Notes: a model not told the origin generated them from the sequence alone. DNA of 26,558 bases from Bifidobacterium sp. UBA744 (GCA_002298605.1 DBKS01000017.1:1285-27842), one strand, 5' to 3'. Shown: positions 6,463 through 15,212, counted from the first letter of the stretch. Numbers and translations are program-made.

Positions 6463-8073
6463 CTAGAAGTCCGACATGTGGAACCCGTTCTTCATTTCCA
6501 TGCTGCGGGTGTAGAGCACGGAATCGAGCAGCTTGTCGGTTTCCTCCTTGAGCTGGTCGGCCATGGTCTGGTTGGCCGCGGCGAGGATCGCACGCACTTC
6601 GGCATTGCGCGTGGCGGCGATGACCGCATCCGGCTCCATCGGCTCAACGTCGCCGTTCGCGTTGTCCGCGTCGAATTCGTCGGCCACGGCCTCCGGCGAC
6701 GCGTCCCCCAGGTCGAGGCGCGCCACCTGCTCGTCGGTGGCTGCGACCAGGCGATGGCCCATCGCGCCGGTCTTCTCCTGATAGCGCTCGACCGCATTGG
6801 CGGTGGAACGGAATGCGCCGTCGCACAGCGCCGCGATCACGCGGTTCTCCCAATAGAAGTTTTCGGTGGTCACGCGCGTGGTGGTGTTCTCCAGGTACGC
6901 CGGGGTCGAATCAACGTTCGGGAAGAACGGAACCAAGGTGTTGAACGGGTTGGAACCGTATGCGAGCCACTGGATCGCGCGGCTGGCCTGCGGACGGTAC
7001 GGGCGGATCTGCATGACGGACAGCTGGCTCTGGCGGTTGATGCCGATCGGACGGTACAGATGACGCGTCCGATCATCGCCCAACTGCCCGTACGGGTCGA
7101 ACGGGGTGCCCTGGTAATGCGAGCTGAGCACGTATTTGACGTCTTCGATCGTCACCTTGCGCTCGGGCTGGCGCGCCCACGGAATATCGTCCGAAGTGGG
7201 CCTGTGGTCCGCGTCCTGCCCGTCCCACATTTCGTCGTACGGATTGAGGAAGCGCTGCATGTACCACGCGCGGGGCGTGTTGTAGACGTGATCGGAGTCG
7301 GAATGCGATCCGAAGGCATCGCGCGGGGCGAAGGGGCTGCCGGACTCCACCGCCAGATCGAGATGGTTGCTCTCGATGAATTCAGCCAGATCGGCGGAAC
7401 ACATATGCTCCTTCTGATCGCCCAGCGCGTCCTCGAGGTCGAATTCATCGATGCCCAGCTGATTGGGCATGGTCACATACGCCTCGTCGGGCACGCGCTT
7501 GGCGATCCAGTGATGACCGCCCACGGTCTCCAGCCACCAGATCTCATTGACGTCGGAGAACGCCACGCCGTTCATCTCATAGGTGCCGTACTGCTCGAGC
7601 AGCGCACCCAGACGCCGCACGCCCTCGCGGGCGGTTTTCACATACGGCAGCACGATGGTCAGGAAATCCTCCTCGCCGATGCCGCCGGGCGCCGCGGGCT
7701 CGTAGCCCTCCTCGCCTTCGCGGCCCTTGGCCGGGGCGTATTCGACGAAGGGATCGGCGCCGAGCACACGCTCGTTGGTGGTCAGGGTTTCGGTGGCGCT
7801 CATCGCGACGTTCGCCTCGTTGACGCCCGCCTCGCCCCAAACGCCCTCTTTGAGGTCCGCGTTCGGCACGGCGGTATACTGCAGCGGGTCGTCCGGCAGA
7901 TCGATGGTCAGATGGGAGATCACCGACGTGTAGGTGCGCGGCTGCTCGCTCGGTTTGACGACGATGAAGCGCTTCGGATTGAATTCGCCGTTGGCGGAAT
8001 CCTCGTTGCGCGCGATGATGGTGGAGCCATCGTAGCTGGCATCCTTGCCTACCAGAATTGTGGTGCAGGCCAT
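6463..8073 (-). CDS. pepD: C69-family dipeptidase (PepD-like)
   Basis: A 536-residue Ntn-hydrolase of peptidase family C69, which cleaves dipeptides with broad specificity. The protein opens MACTTILVGKDASYDGSTII; Cys3 is the expected nucleophile, exposed after removal of the first two residues. Further family features are ARNEDS, GVNEANVAMSATET, a conserved FSDVNEIWWLETVGGHHWIAKRVPD region, split here for length, and NTPRAWYMQRFLNP. No signal peptide is visible, so it is probably cytoplasmic and acts on imported peptides. Ribosome-binding sequence AAAGGA lies about 13 nt upstream, rather far. TAGGGT (8105-8110 complement) may be its -10. fhs follows after 43 nt; the YbhB gene ends 101 nt upstream. 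Confidence 0.94.
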   Translation of the reverse strand: MACTTILVGKDASYDGSTIIARNEDSANGEFNPKRFIVVKPSEQPRTYTSVISHLTIDLPDDPLQYTAVPNADLKEGVWGEAGVNEANVAMSATETLTTNERVLGADPFVEYAPAKGREGEEGYEPAAPGGIGEEDFLTIVLPYVKTAREGVRRLGALLEQYGTYEMNGVAFSDVNEIWWLETVGGHHWIAKRVPDEAYVTMPNQLGIDEFDLEDALGDQKEHMCSADLAEFIESNHLDLAVESGSPFAPRDAFGSHSDSDHVYNTPRAWYMQRFLNPYDEMWDGQDADHRPTSDDIPWARQPERKVTIEDVKYVLSSHYQGTPFDPYGQLGDDRTRHLYRPIGINRQSQLSVMQIRPYRPQASRAIQWLAYGSNPFNTLVPFFPNVDSTPAYLENTTTRVTTENFYWENRVIAALCDGAFRSTANAVERYQEKTGAMGHRLVAATDEQVARLDLGDASPEAVADEFDADNANGDVEPMEPDAVIAATRNAEVRAILAAANQTMADQLKEETDKLLDSVLYTRSMEMKNGFHMSDF

Positions 8074-8174
8074 AGCTGTGATTGTTTCCTTTCTTGTGAT
8101 GCAAACCCTATCGGTAAGTCATATGTCGGATACGGCGGATCCGCGTGGCGGGCCGGAACCGTCGGCGCGCCCGA

Positions 8175-8726
8175 TCAGGCCAGGCCCTTGAGGAAGACGC
8201 CGTCCGTGTCGGGGGTTTCGCCGCAGGAGCGCAAAGCATGCAACAGCTCATTGAGCCAGAATCCCTGATGGAGCCCGGGCAACGGATCCTTCGTGGCCCA
8301 CGCCTGCAGATAGTACTCATGGTCCCGATCCGGCGGCTGCGGCCCGTTGTACCGCATCGTCACCGCGACATCGGACCCACCCACCCAATGGGACGCCTGC
8401 GATGTGCGGCCCTGGACGGCTTCGGGGATCATCGAGGGCAGTTGGCGCGAAAAGTCCGGGGGAATGGACAGCGCATGGCTGTCGTTGAAATCGAACATCA
8501 GCGCGTCAATCGGCAGATTGGCCACGGACCAATGAATCCACTCGAAGCCGCATACCGGAATCGAATCGGGGTCCACGAACTCCCAATGCAGATACCGAGC
8601 GTCGGGATTCACCTCATCGACGTAGAAGGGGAAGGACACGACCGGCACGCCCGAGGTTTTGCATTCGGGCGCGGCGGCTTTGGCGAAGTCGTCGGGAACA
8701 ACCGTAAAATCGGCGGAAATTTTCAT
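8175..8726 (-). CDS. YbhB/YbcL (PEBP) family protein
   Basis: A 183-residue member of the phosphatidylethanolamine-binding protein family (YbhB/YbcL type). Such bacterial proteins are small ligand-binding proteins with no agreed substrate. Support comes from the WEFVDPDSIP segment, the EWIHWSVANLP block (family W-x-H-W motif), WVGGSDVAV, YNGPQPPDRDHEYYLQAWA (family 'GP.PP...H.Y...'-type motif) and the C-terminal LHALRSCG helix. No signal sequence is seen, so it is probably cytoplasmic. The ATG at 8726 has TATACT 6 nt upstream and no Shine-Dalgarno sequence, suggesting a leaderless message that starts inside the minus-strand block, independent of holB 85 nt upstream. Confidence 0.88.
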   Translation of the reverse strand: MKISADFTVVPDDFAKAAAPECKTSGVPVVSFPFYVDEVNPDARYLHWEFVDPDSIPVCGFEWIHWSVANLPIDALMFDFNDSHALSIPPDFSRQLPSMIPEAVQGRTSQASHWVGGSDVAVTMRYNGPQPPDRDHEYYLQAWATKDPLPGLHQGFWLNELLHALRSCGETPDTDGVFLKGLA

Positions 8727-8732
8727 ACCCCA

Positions 8733-8738
8733 AGTATA
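8733..8738 (-). promoter_or_regulatory. -10 box of ybhB-like gene, leaderless spacing
   Basis: TATACT on the minus strand, five of six consensus bases, 6 nt (TGGGGT) before the ATG. No good -35 at 16-18 nt. Confidence 0.55.
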
Positions 8739-8811
8739 TGGGCGGCTGAGGCCAATCGGATGAACGAACGGTCGGCCAGACGATGACCGGGGAGCAGCCG
8801 CGAAAGGACGA

Positions 8812-9957
8812 CTAGGGAATGAGGGCGCAGAAGAGGGCCTCGAACACCAGGGCGGGGTTGCCGTTGCCGAACAGCCGCCTGCGGGCCGTGGCGATGTCCT
8901 TGAGACGCCGGACCGCGCCCCGGCGGCTCAAGCGCACCGACAACTCGGTGATGGCGGTACGGTTCTCCAGATTGATCAGCCCCACGGCGTCCTCCGCATT
9001 GTTCTGCAGCACAGTCACATCGCGATACACGGAGGCCACGGAATTGAGCGCGCGGTCCAGCACGTCACGGCTGCGGCGCGTGGTGCGGCGACGCACCTCG
9101 TCCTTTTTGCCGATGGCGTTGTAGGCGCCGCGCAGGGCCAGCGGAATGCGGTCCTTCTCGCCCAGTCCGTTGGCGGCGCGGAAGGCGGTCTCCTCGGCGG
9201 CGACGCGACGCTCCACGTCGGCGGCGGCCTGCGCGTTCGCGTTGGCGATCAGCCCATCGGCAAGCAGCACGGCGTCGGAGGCCCTGGCCAGCTTCAGCAC
9301 GCCCACGATCAGTTCGTCGCGGTCGGCCATCACCTGGTCCTGCGTGGCGTACAGGCGCGCCACGCCAATATGGCCTTCCGCCAGACGCGCGGCGCGCCGG
9401 GCGATCCCGGGGTCCGCGCCGGCCGACGCGACCAGAAAATCCGCAACGGCCGCATTCGACGGCACCGCGAGATTGACGACGCGGCATCGCGAACGGATCG
9501 TGGGCAGCACATCCTGGGCGCTCGGCGCGCACAGCATCCACATGGTGTGTTCGGCCGGCTCCTCGATCTCCTTGAGCAGCACGTTCGTGGTGCGCTCCAG
9601 CATACGGTCGACGTCTTCGATGATGATGACGCGCCAGGGCGCGGTGGAGGGCATTTGCTCGGAGGTGGCGATGACCTCGCGCACCTGATCGATGCCGATG
9701 GTCACGCGATCGGTGGAAAGCACGGTGACGTCCGGGTGCGTGCCGGCGAGCACATGCCGGCAGACCGGGCATTCGCCGCAGCCATGGTCCGGGCATTCCA
9801 GCGCGGCCGCGAACGCGCGGGCCATATTGGAACGGCCGGAGCCCGGAGGACCGCAGACCAGCCAGGACTGCGAGAGCCGCTTCGGATCACCGGCGGCCAA
9901 ACGGCTCAGCAGATCAGTCGTCGGCCGTTGACCGACAATGGCATCCCATACGCTCAT
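8812..9957 (-). CDS. holB: DNA polymerase III subunit delta'
   Basis: Subunit of the clamp loader that opens the sliding clamp at primer ends. The 381-residue protein has a P-loop-like GPPGSGRSNMARAFA near residue 40 (Arg in place of the usual Lys, common in delta'), a zinc-binding set C-P-D-H-G-C-G-E-C-P-V-C, the acidic IIIEDVDRM strand (Walker B position), EIEEPAEHTMW, and the SRC motif in RSRCRVV. ATG 9957 is preceded by GGAGG with a 7-nt spacer. It overlaps the tmk stop as ATGA, so translation is probably coupled. tmk-holB is a classic pair in Gram-positive bacteria. The frame continues upstream of 9957 only through the tmk alanine-rich tail. Confidence 0.95.
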   Translation of the reverse strand: MSVWDAIVGQRPTTDLLSRLAAGDPKRLSQSWLVCGPPGSGRSNMARAFAAALECPDHGCGECPVCRHVLAGTHPDVTVLSTDRVTIGIDQVREVIATSEQMPSTAPWRVIIIEDVDRMLERTTNVLLKEIEEPAEHTMWMLCAPSAQDVLPTIRSRCRVVNLAVPSNAAVADFLVASAGADPGIARRAARLAEGHIGVARLYATQDQVMADRDELIVGVLKLARASDAVLLADGLIANANAQAAADVERRVAAEETAFRAANGLGEKDRIPLALRGAYNAIGKKDEVRRRTTRRSRDVLDRALNSVASVYRDVTVLQNNAEDAVGLINLENRTAITELSVRLSRRGAVRRLKDIATARRRLFGNGNPALVFEALFCALIP

Positions 9958-10637
9958 CGAGGGTCCTCCGATTGGCGCCGGACAGGCGTCGCAGCCGCAG
10001 CAGCCGCAGCAGCCTCGGCGAACAGGCGGTCGGCATCGGCGCGGATATCCGACCACACCTCGTCAATGGACTGCGCGGCATCAACGACGTGGAACCTGTC
10101 CGGTTCGGCCGCGGCCAGGTCGAGAAACGCCCGGCGCGTGCGAATCTGGAAACCGTCGCCTGCGGATTCCATGCGATCGGCCGCATGAGTCAGACGCCGA
10201 TGCGAATCGCGCGGATCCATGTCGAGCAGGTAGGTGCGCGCCGGCAGCAGGCCGTTCGTGGCCCACAAGCTAAGCGATCGAATCTCGTCACCGGTGAGTT
10301 CGCGGCCACCCGCCTGATATGCCAACGATGAATCGAGATACCGGTCGGTGATGACCACGGCGCCGCGGCTCAGCGCAGGCCGGATCAGCTCGGCCACATG
10401 CTGCGCGCGATCGGCCGCGAACAGCAGCGCCTCGGCATGCGGGGCGATGGCGATCGGCTCGGCATCATCGGGTTGCAGCAGCAGCCGACGGATGGCACGC
10501 CCCAATCCGGTGCCGCCAGGCTCGCGTGTGACCACCACTTCGCGGCCAATGCGTTCGCAATACGCGCGCAAACGCGCGACCTGCGTGGTTTTGCCGGCGC
10601 CGTCGACGCCTTCAAAGGAGATGAACATGCCTTGCAT
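9954..10637 (-). CDS. tmk: Thymidylate kinase
   Basis: Phosphorylates dTMP to dTDP with ATP for DNA synthesis. The 227-residue protein carries the P-loop FEGVDGAGKTT (residues 8-18), the DR(Y/H) motif of the family at ITDRYLDSSLAYQ, and TREPGGTGLG. The C-terminus ends in an alanine run (FAEAAAAAAAAATP) encoded by GCAGCC-type repeats that also precede holB. Start choice: ATG 10637 has TACAGT exactly 7 nt upstream (leaderless); ATG 10643, two codons earlier, follows a G6 run that could act as a weak ribosome-binding site; ATG 10628 is a third option. The stop overlaps the holB start (ATGA). topA ends 54 nt upstream on the same strand. Confidence 0.92.
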   Translation of the reverse strand: MQGMFISFEGVDGAGKTTQVARLRAYCERIGREVVVTREPGGTGLGRAIRRLLLQPDDAEPIAIAPHAEALLFAADRAQHVAELIRPALSRGAVVITDRYLDSSLAYQAGGRELTGDEIRSLSLWATNGLLPARTYLLDMDPRDSHRRLTHAADRMESAGDGFQIRTRRAFLDLAAAEPDRFHVVDAAQSIDEVWSDIRADADRLFAEAAAAAAAATPVRRQSEDPR

Positions 10638-10644
10638 GGTCATC

Positions 10645-10650
10645 ACTGTA
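10645..10650 (-). promoter_or_regulatory. Possible -10 box of tmk, leaderless spacing
   Basis: TACAGT on the minus strand, 7 nt (GATGACC) before ATG 10637, in the 54-nt gap between topA and tmk. If used, tmk-holB would have a promoter independent of topA. Confidence 0.42.
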
Positions 10651-10691
10651 CCCCCCAAGCGGTCATCATCACGCCTCCGGCCGCAAGAGTC

Positions 10692-13600
10692 TCAGCGACG
10701 GGCGGTCCTGGGCACCACCGGCGGACGGTCGTAGCCTTCGTTGGCGGTCAGCCAATCGATGTCGGATTTCACCGTCGCGGCCGTGGAACCCAGTTCCTTG
10801 GCTATACGGGTATTGGCCCACCCATGGTCGGCCAGACTCTTCACCTTGGCGCGACGCTCGGCGCGTTTGGCCTCCGCGCCAGCGGCCACCGCGCCCGACT
10901 TCGACGAAGCCGTCTTCGCGGATTTACCGGCCTTTGCGGTTTTCGCCCCCGATGCGGCGCGCCCACGGCCGCGACGTCCGCGTCTGGACGGTCCGGCCGC
11001 CCGTTTTTCGGCAAGCAGGCGGAACGCCTCAGCCGGATCAATCGACTCGGGGGCATACTGCTTCGGCACCGTGCGGCTCGTCTCGCCGTCAGTGATATAC
11101 GCGCCGTAGAAGCCGTCCCTGATGGTGACGTTCTTTCCGGTTTCCGGATCCGCGCCAAGATCGCGCAGCGGCGGTTTCGCGGCGCCACGGCCACGCCCAC
11201 GGCCATACTTGGGTTGGTCGAAAGCGGCCTTGGCCGCGGCGAGGTCCACGGTGAAGATCTCATCCTCACTGCCCAGCGAGCGCGTCTCCGACTTGCCGTC
11301 CGGGCCCGTTTTGGTCAGATACGGACCATAGCGGCCATTGTTGGCCGTAACCGCATACTGCGTGATCTCACCGGTTTCGGCATCGGTCTGCTCGATCGTG
11401 CCGACGGGGCGAGGCAGGCTCAGCAGCTTGAGCGCGTCCTCCAACGTCAGCGATTCCGGTTTCATCGTTTTGAACAGCGACACCATTTTGGGCCGCGGGG
11501 CGGTGGATTTCCTGCCACGGCCCTTGGCGGGCGCCGACGAAGCCCCGGCTGCACCGGCTGCACTGGCTCCCGAATCGCTTTCAGGCGGCACCAGCGCGAC
11601 ATACGGGCCGAACCGACCGTTGCGCACCTCGACGGCGCCTCCGGTGGCCGGGTCCTTGCCCAGCTCGCGCGGACCGCCGGAATGATGCTCGATCAGGTCA
11701 TGGCCGACCGCAATGGTCAGCTCGTCGGGGGCAAGGGTGTCCGGCAGCGAGGCGCGCTTCGGATGCCCTTCGGCGTCCACATGCCCCATATCCTCCAGAT
11801 ACGGGCCATACCGGCCGACGCGAACATGCAGGCCATCGCCGATTTCAATGGTGTTGATCGCGCGCGCATCGATCTCGCCCAGCTGCGCCACCTGCTGCTG
11901 CAGCCCCTCATGAGCCTCGTCGGAGGATTGGGCCGCGTCGGCACCCGATCCGAAATAGAAGCGGGTCAGCCACGCACGGCCGGTGTCCCTGCCGTGCGCA
12001 ATCCGATCAAGCCCGTTCTCCATGTCGGCGGTGAACTGGTAGTCCACATACTTGGGGAATTTGGTCTCCAGCAATTTGATCACGGCAAAGGCCAGCCAGC
12101 TGGGGATCAGCGCACGGCCACGCTCATACACGTATCCTCGATCGATAATCGTCGAAATGATGCTGGCATAGGTGGATGGACGGCCGATTTCCTTGGCCTC
12201 CAAAGTCTTCACCAACGACGCCTCGGTGTAGCGCGCCGGCGGCTGGGTCTCATGGCCTTCCGCCTCGACACTTGCTGCGGACAATTCGTCGCCGGGCTCA
12301 AGCGGGGGCAGCGAGGCATTGCGATCCGCGCCGCCACGACCGCCATTGCCCTCAGCTCCGCCGCCGGCGGCGGCGCGGGCCGAAGTCTTCGCGGCAACGG
12401 CGCCCCTCTCCCCCGTGGCCCGCATGAAACCGGGGAATTTGATCACCGTTCCAGATGCCTGAAACACCGCCTCCCCGAAGTCGCCGGCCGAGGCGGACAG
12501 CTTCACCGTAGACGTCGAACCGGTGGCATCGGCCATCTGCGAGGCAAGCGTACGTTGCCAGATCAGCGTATACAGCTTGAGCTGGTCGGCCGGCACCTTG
12601 GCGGCCAACTCGTCGGGGTCGCGGAACTGCGCGCCCGCCGGGCGAATGCACTCGTGGGCCTCCTGCGCGCCGGCGGTTTTCGTGGCGTACTGCTTGGGCG
12701 CGTCGGACAGGAAACGCTCACCGAAGTGCAGTTCCACCGCATTGCGGGCGGCGGCAATGGCCTCCTGCGACAACGTCACCGAATCGGTACGCATATACGT
12801 GATGTAGCCGTTTTCGTACAACCCCTGCGCGGCGCGCATCGTCTGCCGGGAGCTGAATCCCAGACGGTTGCCCGCGGTCTGCTGCAGCGTCGACGTGGTA
12901 AACGGCGGCTGCGGACGACGACGGTACGGCTTGTTGTCCATCGAGGCGACGGCGAAGGTGGCGGCGCGCAACGCAGCGGCCACGGCGGCGGCCCGGTCCT
13001 CATCAAGCAGACAAACGTCGGAGGCGGACCCGTCCGACGCCAGCCTGCCGTCCGTGCCGAAATCCTTGGAACCGGCCAGGCGCTTGCCGCCCAGCGAAAC
13101 CATCCGGGCGTCGAACGCGGAATCGCGCGACGAATCATCCGACTCGATCCCATCGCGGGCATCCGCCGCGACCAGAGAGGCGATCACATCCCAGTACGGC
13201 GCGCGAACGAACGCCATGCGCTCGCGCTCGCGCTCGACAATCAGACGCGTGGCCACGGACTGCACGCGTCCGGCCGACAGCCCGGGACCGACCTTGCGCC
13301 ACAGCACCGGAGACAGCTCGTAGCCATATAACCGGTCGAGAATACGACGGGTCTCCTGGGCGTCAACCATGTCACCGTCCACGTCGCGGGTTTTGGTAAG
13401 CGACGCCTTGATCGCCTCGGGGGTGATCTCATGGAACACCATGCGCTTCACCGGCACCTTCGGCTTCAGCGTCTCGACCAGATGCCACGCAATCGCCTCG
13501 CCCTCACGATCCTCATCAGTGGCCAGATAGAGTTCCTTGGCGCCGCGCAGCGCGCTTTTGAGTTCGGCGACCGTTTTCTTCTTGTCGCCGTCGACAATGT

Positions 13601-13820
13601 AATACGGCTTGAACCCGTCTTGCACGTCCACGCCGAACTTGCCGAACTTGGGCTTTTCGTCGCTGGGGATCTGACTCGGCTGCGCAAGATCGCGAATATG
13701 ACCAACCGACGCCATCACAGTGTAATCACCGCCAAGGTATCCGCCGATCTTGCGGGCTTTCGTCGGCGACTCCACAATGACGAGCTTGGTGCCCTTGGAG
13801 GCCTTCGTGCCGGTTGCCAT
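10692..13820 (-). CDS. topA: DNA topoisomerase I (type IA) with basic, helix-turn-helix-like tail
   Basis: Relaxes negative supercoils by cutting one strand. The 1042-residue protein has the Toprim domain (LVIVESPTKARKI near 13-25; acidic TDEDREGEA at 101-109), VGHIRDL, QSVATRLI, and the active-site tyrosine in GYITYMRTDS (Tyr342). The C-terminal half carries repeated GRYGPY/GRFGPYV/GFYGAYI units, the topoisomerase C-terminal repeats of actinobacteria, and no cysteine zinc fingers. After a Lys/Ala/Arg-rich linker (about 945-985) the last 60 residues look like a helix-turn-helix: RIAKELGSTAATVKSDIDWL. An Asp/Ser-rich insert lies near residues 220-275. ATG 13820 follows AAGGAGAGGAC, a strong ribosome-binding site. 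A -10 (TATGAT, 13921-13926) suggests a leader of about 95 nt. Confidence 0.97.
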   Translation of the reverse strand: MATGTKASKGTKLVIVESPTKARKIGGYLGGDYTVMASVGHIRDLAQPSQIPSDEKPKFGKFGVDVQDGFKPYYIVDGDKKKTVAELKSALRGAKELYLATDEDREGEAIAWHLVETLKPKVPVKRMVFHEITPEAIKASLTKTRDVDGDMVDAQETRRILDRLYGYELSPVLWRKVGPGLSAGRVQSVATRLIVERERERMAFVRAPYWDVIASLVAADARDGIESDDSSRDSAFDARMVSLGGKRLAGSKDFGTDGRLASDGSASDVCLLDEDRAAAVAAALRAATFAVASMDNKPYRRRPQPPFTTSTLQQTAGNRLGFSSRQTMRAAQGLYENGYITYMRTDSVTLSQEAIAAARNAVELHFGERFLSDAPKQYATKTAGAQEAHECIRPAGAQFRDPDELAAKVPADQLKLYTLIWQRTLASQMADATGSTSTVKLSASAGDFGEAVFQASGTVIKFPGFMRATGERGAVAAKTSARAAAGGGAEGNGGRGGADRNASLPPLEPGDELSAASVEAEGHETQPPARYTEASLVKTLEAKEIGRPSTYASIISTIIDRGYVYERGRALIPSWLAFAVIKLLETKFPKYVDYQFTADMENGLDRIAHGRDTGRAWLTRFYFGSGADAAQSSDEAHEGLQQQVAQLGEIDARAINTIEIGDGLHVRVGRYGPYLEDMGHVDAEGHPKRASLPDTLAPDELTIAVGHDLIEHHSGGPRELGKDPATGGAVEVRNGRFGPYVALVPPESDSGASAAGAAGASSAPAKGRGRKSTAPRPKMVSLFKTMKPESLTLEDALKLLSLPRPVGTIEQTDAETGEITQYAVTANNGRYGPYLTKTGPDGKSETRSLGSEDEIFTVDLAAAKAAFDQPKYGRGRGRGAAKPPLRDLGADPETGKNVTIRDGFYGAYITDGETSRTVPKQYAPESIDPAEAFRLLAEKRAAGPSRRGRRGRGRAASGAKTAKAGKSAKTASSKSGAVAAGAEAKRAERRAKVKSLADHGWANTRIAKELGSTAATVKSDIDWLTANEGYDRPPVVPRTARR

Positions 13821-13912
13821 GTCCTCTCCTTACATACCCTACTGGTTTCTGCAATTCAGTGTGCGACTCAGCGTGCACGTCGCGCGGGACGAACACCAGC
13901 AGATGCCATGCT

Positions 13913-13964
13913 GTGACGCCATCATACTCACTCTGCGTGGGCAAGTGCGAAACGCAGGCGTCAC
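13913..13964 (-). promoter_or_regulatory. topA upstream region: -10 box inside an inverted repeat
   Basis: GTGACGCC (13913-13920) and GGCGTCAC (13957-13964) form a perfect 8-bp inverted repeat 36 nt apart; inside, TGCGT (13934-13938) and ACGCA (13952-13956) form a second pair. The minus-strand -10 candidate TATGAT (13921-13926) sits directly beside the outer arm. No good -35 at standard spacing. The remaining gap between topA and the PAP2 gene (13821-13997) shows no gene. Confidence 0.4.
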
Positions 13965-13997
13965 GATCATTCCAGAACGGTTTGGACGATGACCGAA

Positions 13998-15014
13998 TTA
14001 TGCGGCCGGGGGCGCCGGCGGCGCCCCGATCAAGCCGAGTTTGCTCAACGGCGAAGCGGTGATCTGCCGCAAGGCCAGCGTCAGGCCAACGATCAACGCA
14101 CCAGCCGCGATAATTCCAATCAGCGAAACCGCCACGGCGGGCTGGACCGCCCATTCCGCGCCAACCTCGAGCCCCGGAACCAGCTGCCACACCACATAGG
14201 CTGCATACAGGCCAAGCGCCACGCCAGCCGTGATCAGCACACTGGAGACGATCTGCACGCCTACCGAGCTGACGCGGGTGCCCGGCTCGTCCATGCCGGA
14301 GCCCCGGGTGCAGGCCAACGAGGCCAGCGCCACCGCCGCGACCAGCAGATACGCGACCAGAATGTCGGAGGGACGGTGCCAGCCATGGGCAATGAGCAGC
14401 GCCGACACCAGCAACGACCACGCGAAACCGACCACGGCCACAATGGCCCGCATCGTGCGCGGCACCGCAAACAGCAGCACCAGCACGGCGGCCAGGGTCA
14501 GGGCCGTATGACCGGATGGCGCGGTATTGCCGAGCGGCACGCCCGATTCGGTGATCTCGGTGCGCACCAGCATCTCACGCGGCAACACATGCTTGAGCAG
14601 TTTTGCGGCGCCATATGCCACTGCGAACAATGCCACCAGCTGGCCGACCAGCCACCAGCGACGACGCGACAGGGCAACCGCCAGGCCCGCCACGGCAAAC
14701 ACCGTGGCCACGCCGATCATCACCGGCGACGAACTGAGCGGCAGGCCCAGCACCGTATCCGCAGACAGCCAGGCGGGCATATTCGCGGCAAAACCGGCCA
14801 GCACCATATCGTCAAACTGCTGTCCGGTGGCCGTGCGCACGGCCAGCCACCAGATGCCGCAGCCTCCGGCGGCCATCAGCACGCCGAGCACGACGCACAG
14901 CACGACGCTCGACACGCGGGGCCGCAAGGCCAGCGGATCCGCCGCGACCAGGTCGGCGGAAGAATCTGCATGTTCTGCACGTTCTGCACGTTCCAGAGAA
15001 TCGGAATCAGTCAT
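13998..15014 (-). CDS. Membrane PAP2-family phosphatase
   Basis: A 338-residue integral membrane protein with a type 2 phosphatidic-acid phosphatase domain. Motifs in order are KLLKHVLPRE (weak C1), NTAPSGHTALT (C2, PSGH) and HGWHRPSDI (C3, catalytic His with Asp four residues on). Hydrophobic segments surround these, and two or three further helices follow the domain before a Pro/Ala tail. A Glu/Ala-rich N-terminal stretch of about 30 residues is probably cytoplasmic. Likely substrates are lipid phosphates such as undecaprenyl pyrophosphate or phosphatidylglycerol phosphate; the sequence does not say which. ATG 15014 is chosen because TACTCT lies exactly 7 nt upstream and no Shine-Dalgarno exists; the open frame continues into the SRP RNA, which is not credible. 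Confidence 0.87.
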   Translation of the reverse strand: MTDSDSLERAERAEHADSSADLVAADPLALRPRVSSVVLCVVLGVLMAAGGCGIWWLAVRTATGQQFDDMVLAGFAANMPAWLSADTVLGLPLSSSPVMIGVATVFAVAGLAVALSRRRWWLVGQLVALFAVAYGAAKLLKHVLPREMLVRTEITESGVPLGNTAPSGHTALTLAAVLVLLFAVPRTMRAIVAVVGFAWSLLVSALLIAHGWHRPSDILVAYLLVAAVALASLACTRGSGMDEPGTRVSSVGVQIVSSVLITAGVALGLYAAYVVWQLVPGLEVGAEWAVQPAVAVSLIGIIAAGALIVGLTLALRQITASPLSKLGLIGAPPAPPAA

Positions 15015-15021
15015 ATCTATG

Positions 15022-15027
15022 AGAGTA
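15022..15027 (-). promoter_or_regulatory. -10 box of PAP2 gene, leaderless spacing
   Basis: TACTCT on the minus strand, 7 nt (CATAGAT) before the ATG. The -35 position falls on the edge of the repeat element at 15044-15164, so the element may have supplied or altered the upstream promoter half. Confidence 0.5.
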
Positions 15028-15043
15028 GCGCCAAGCCACGCAT

Positions 15044-15164
15044 ATCTATTTTCGATTCTTTCATGTTTTGCCCGGTTTCGATGGCCGCAACCGGCGGTAA
15101 ACCGTTGGAACAACACCGGCATGCACGCTAGCGCCCGAAAAAAACGTGAAAGAATCGGAAATAG
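15044..15164 (+). repeat. Dispersed short repeat, copy B, with inverted ends
   Basis: Terminal arms of 24 nt (15046-15069 and 15141-15164) are reverse complements at 22 of 24 positions; cores are CTATTTTCGATTCTTTCA and TGAAAGAATCGGAAATAG. Positions 15044-15064 are an exact reverse complement of 3598-3618. The interior has no open frame of note. Total about 120 bp, in the gap between the PAP2 gene and the SRP RNA gene. MITE-like in form, but no target-site duplication is evident. Confidence 0.65.
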
Positions 15165-15212
15165 CCGCGGATGCCTCGGCATATGAGGACCAAGCACGGG
15201 CACAAGGTATGG

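Noticed and set aside
10398..13331. 977-codon open frame opposite topA
   Set aside because: topA is unambiguous. The antisense translation is rich in Arg, Gly and His with no family resemblance and no ribosome-binding site.
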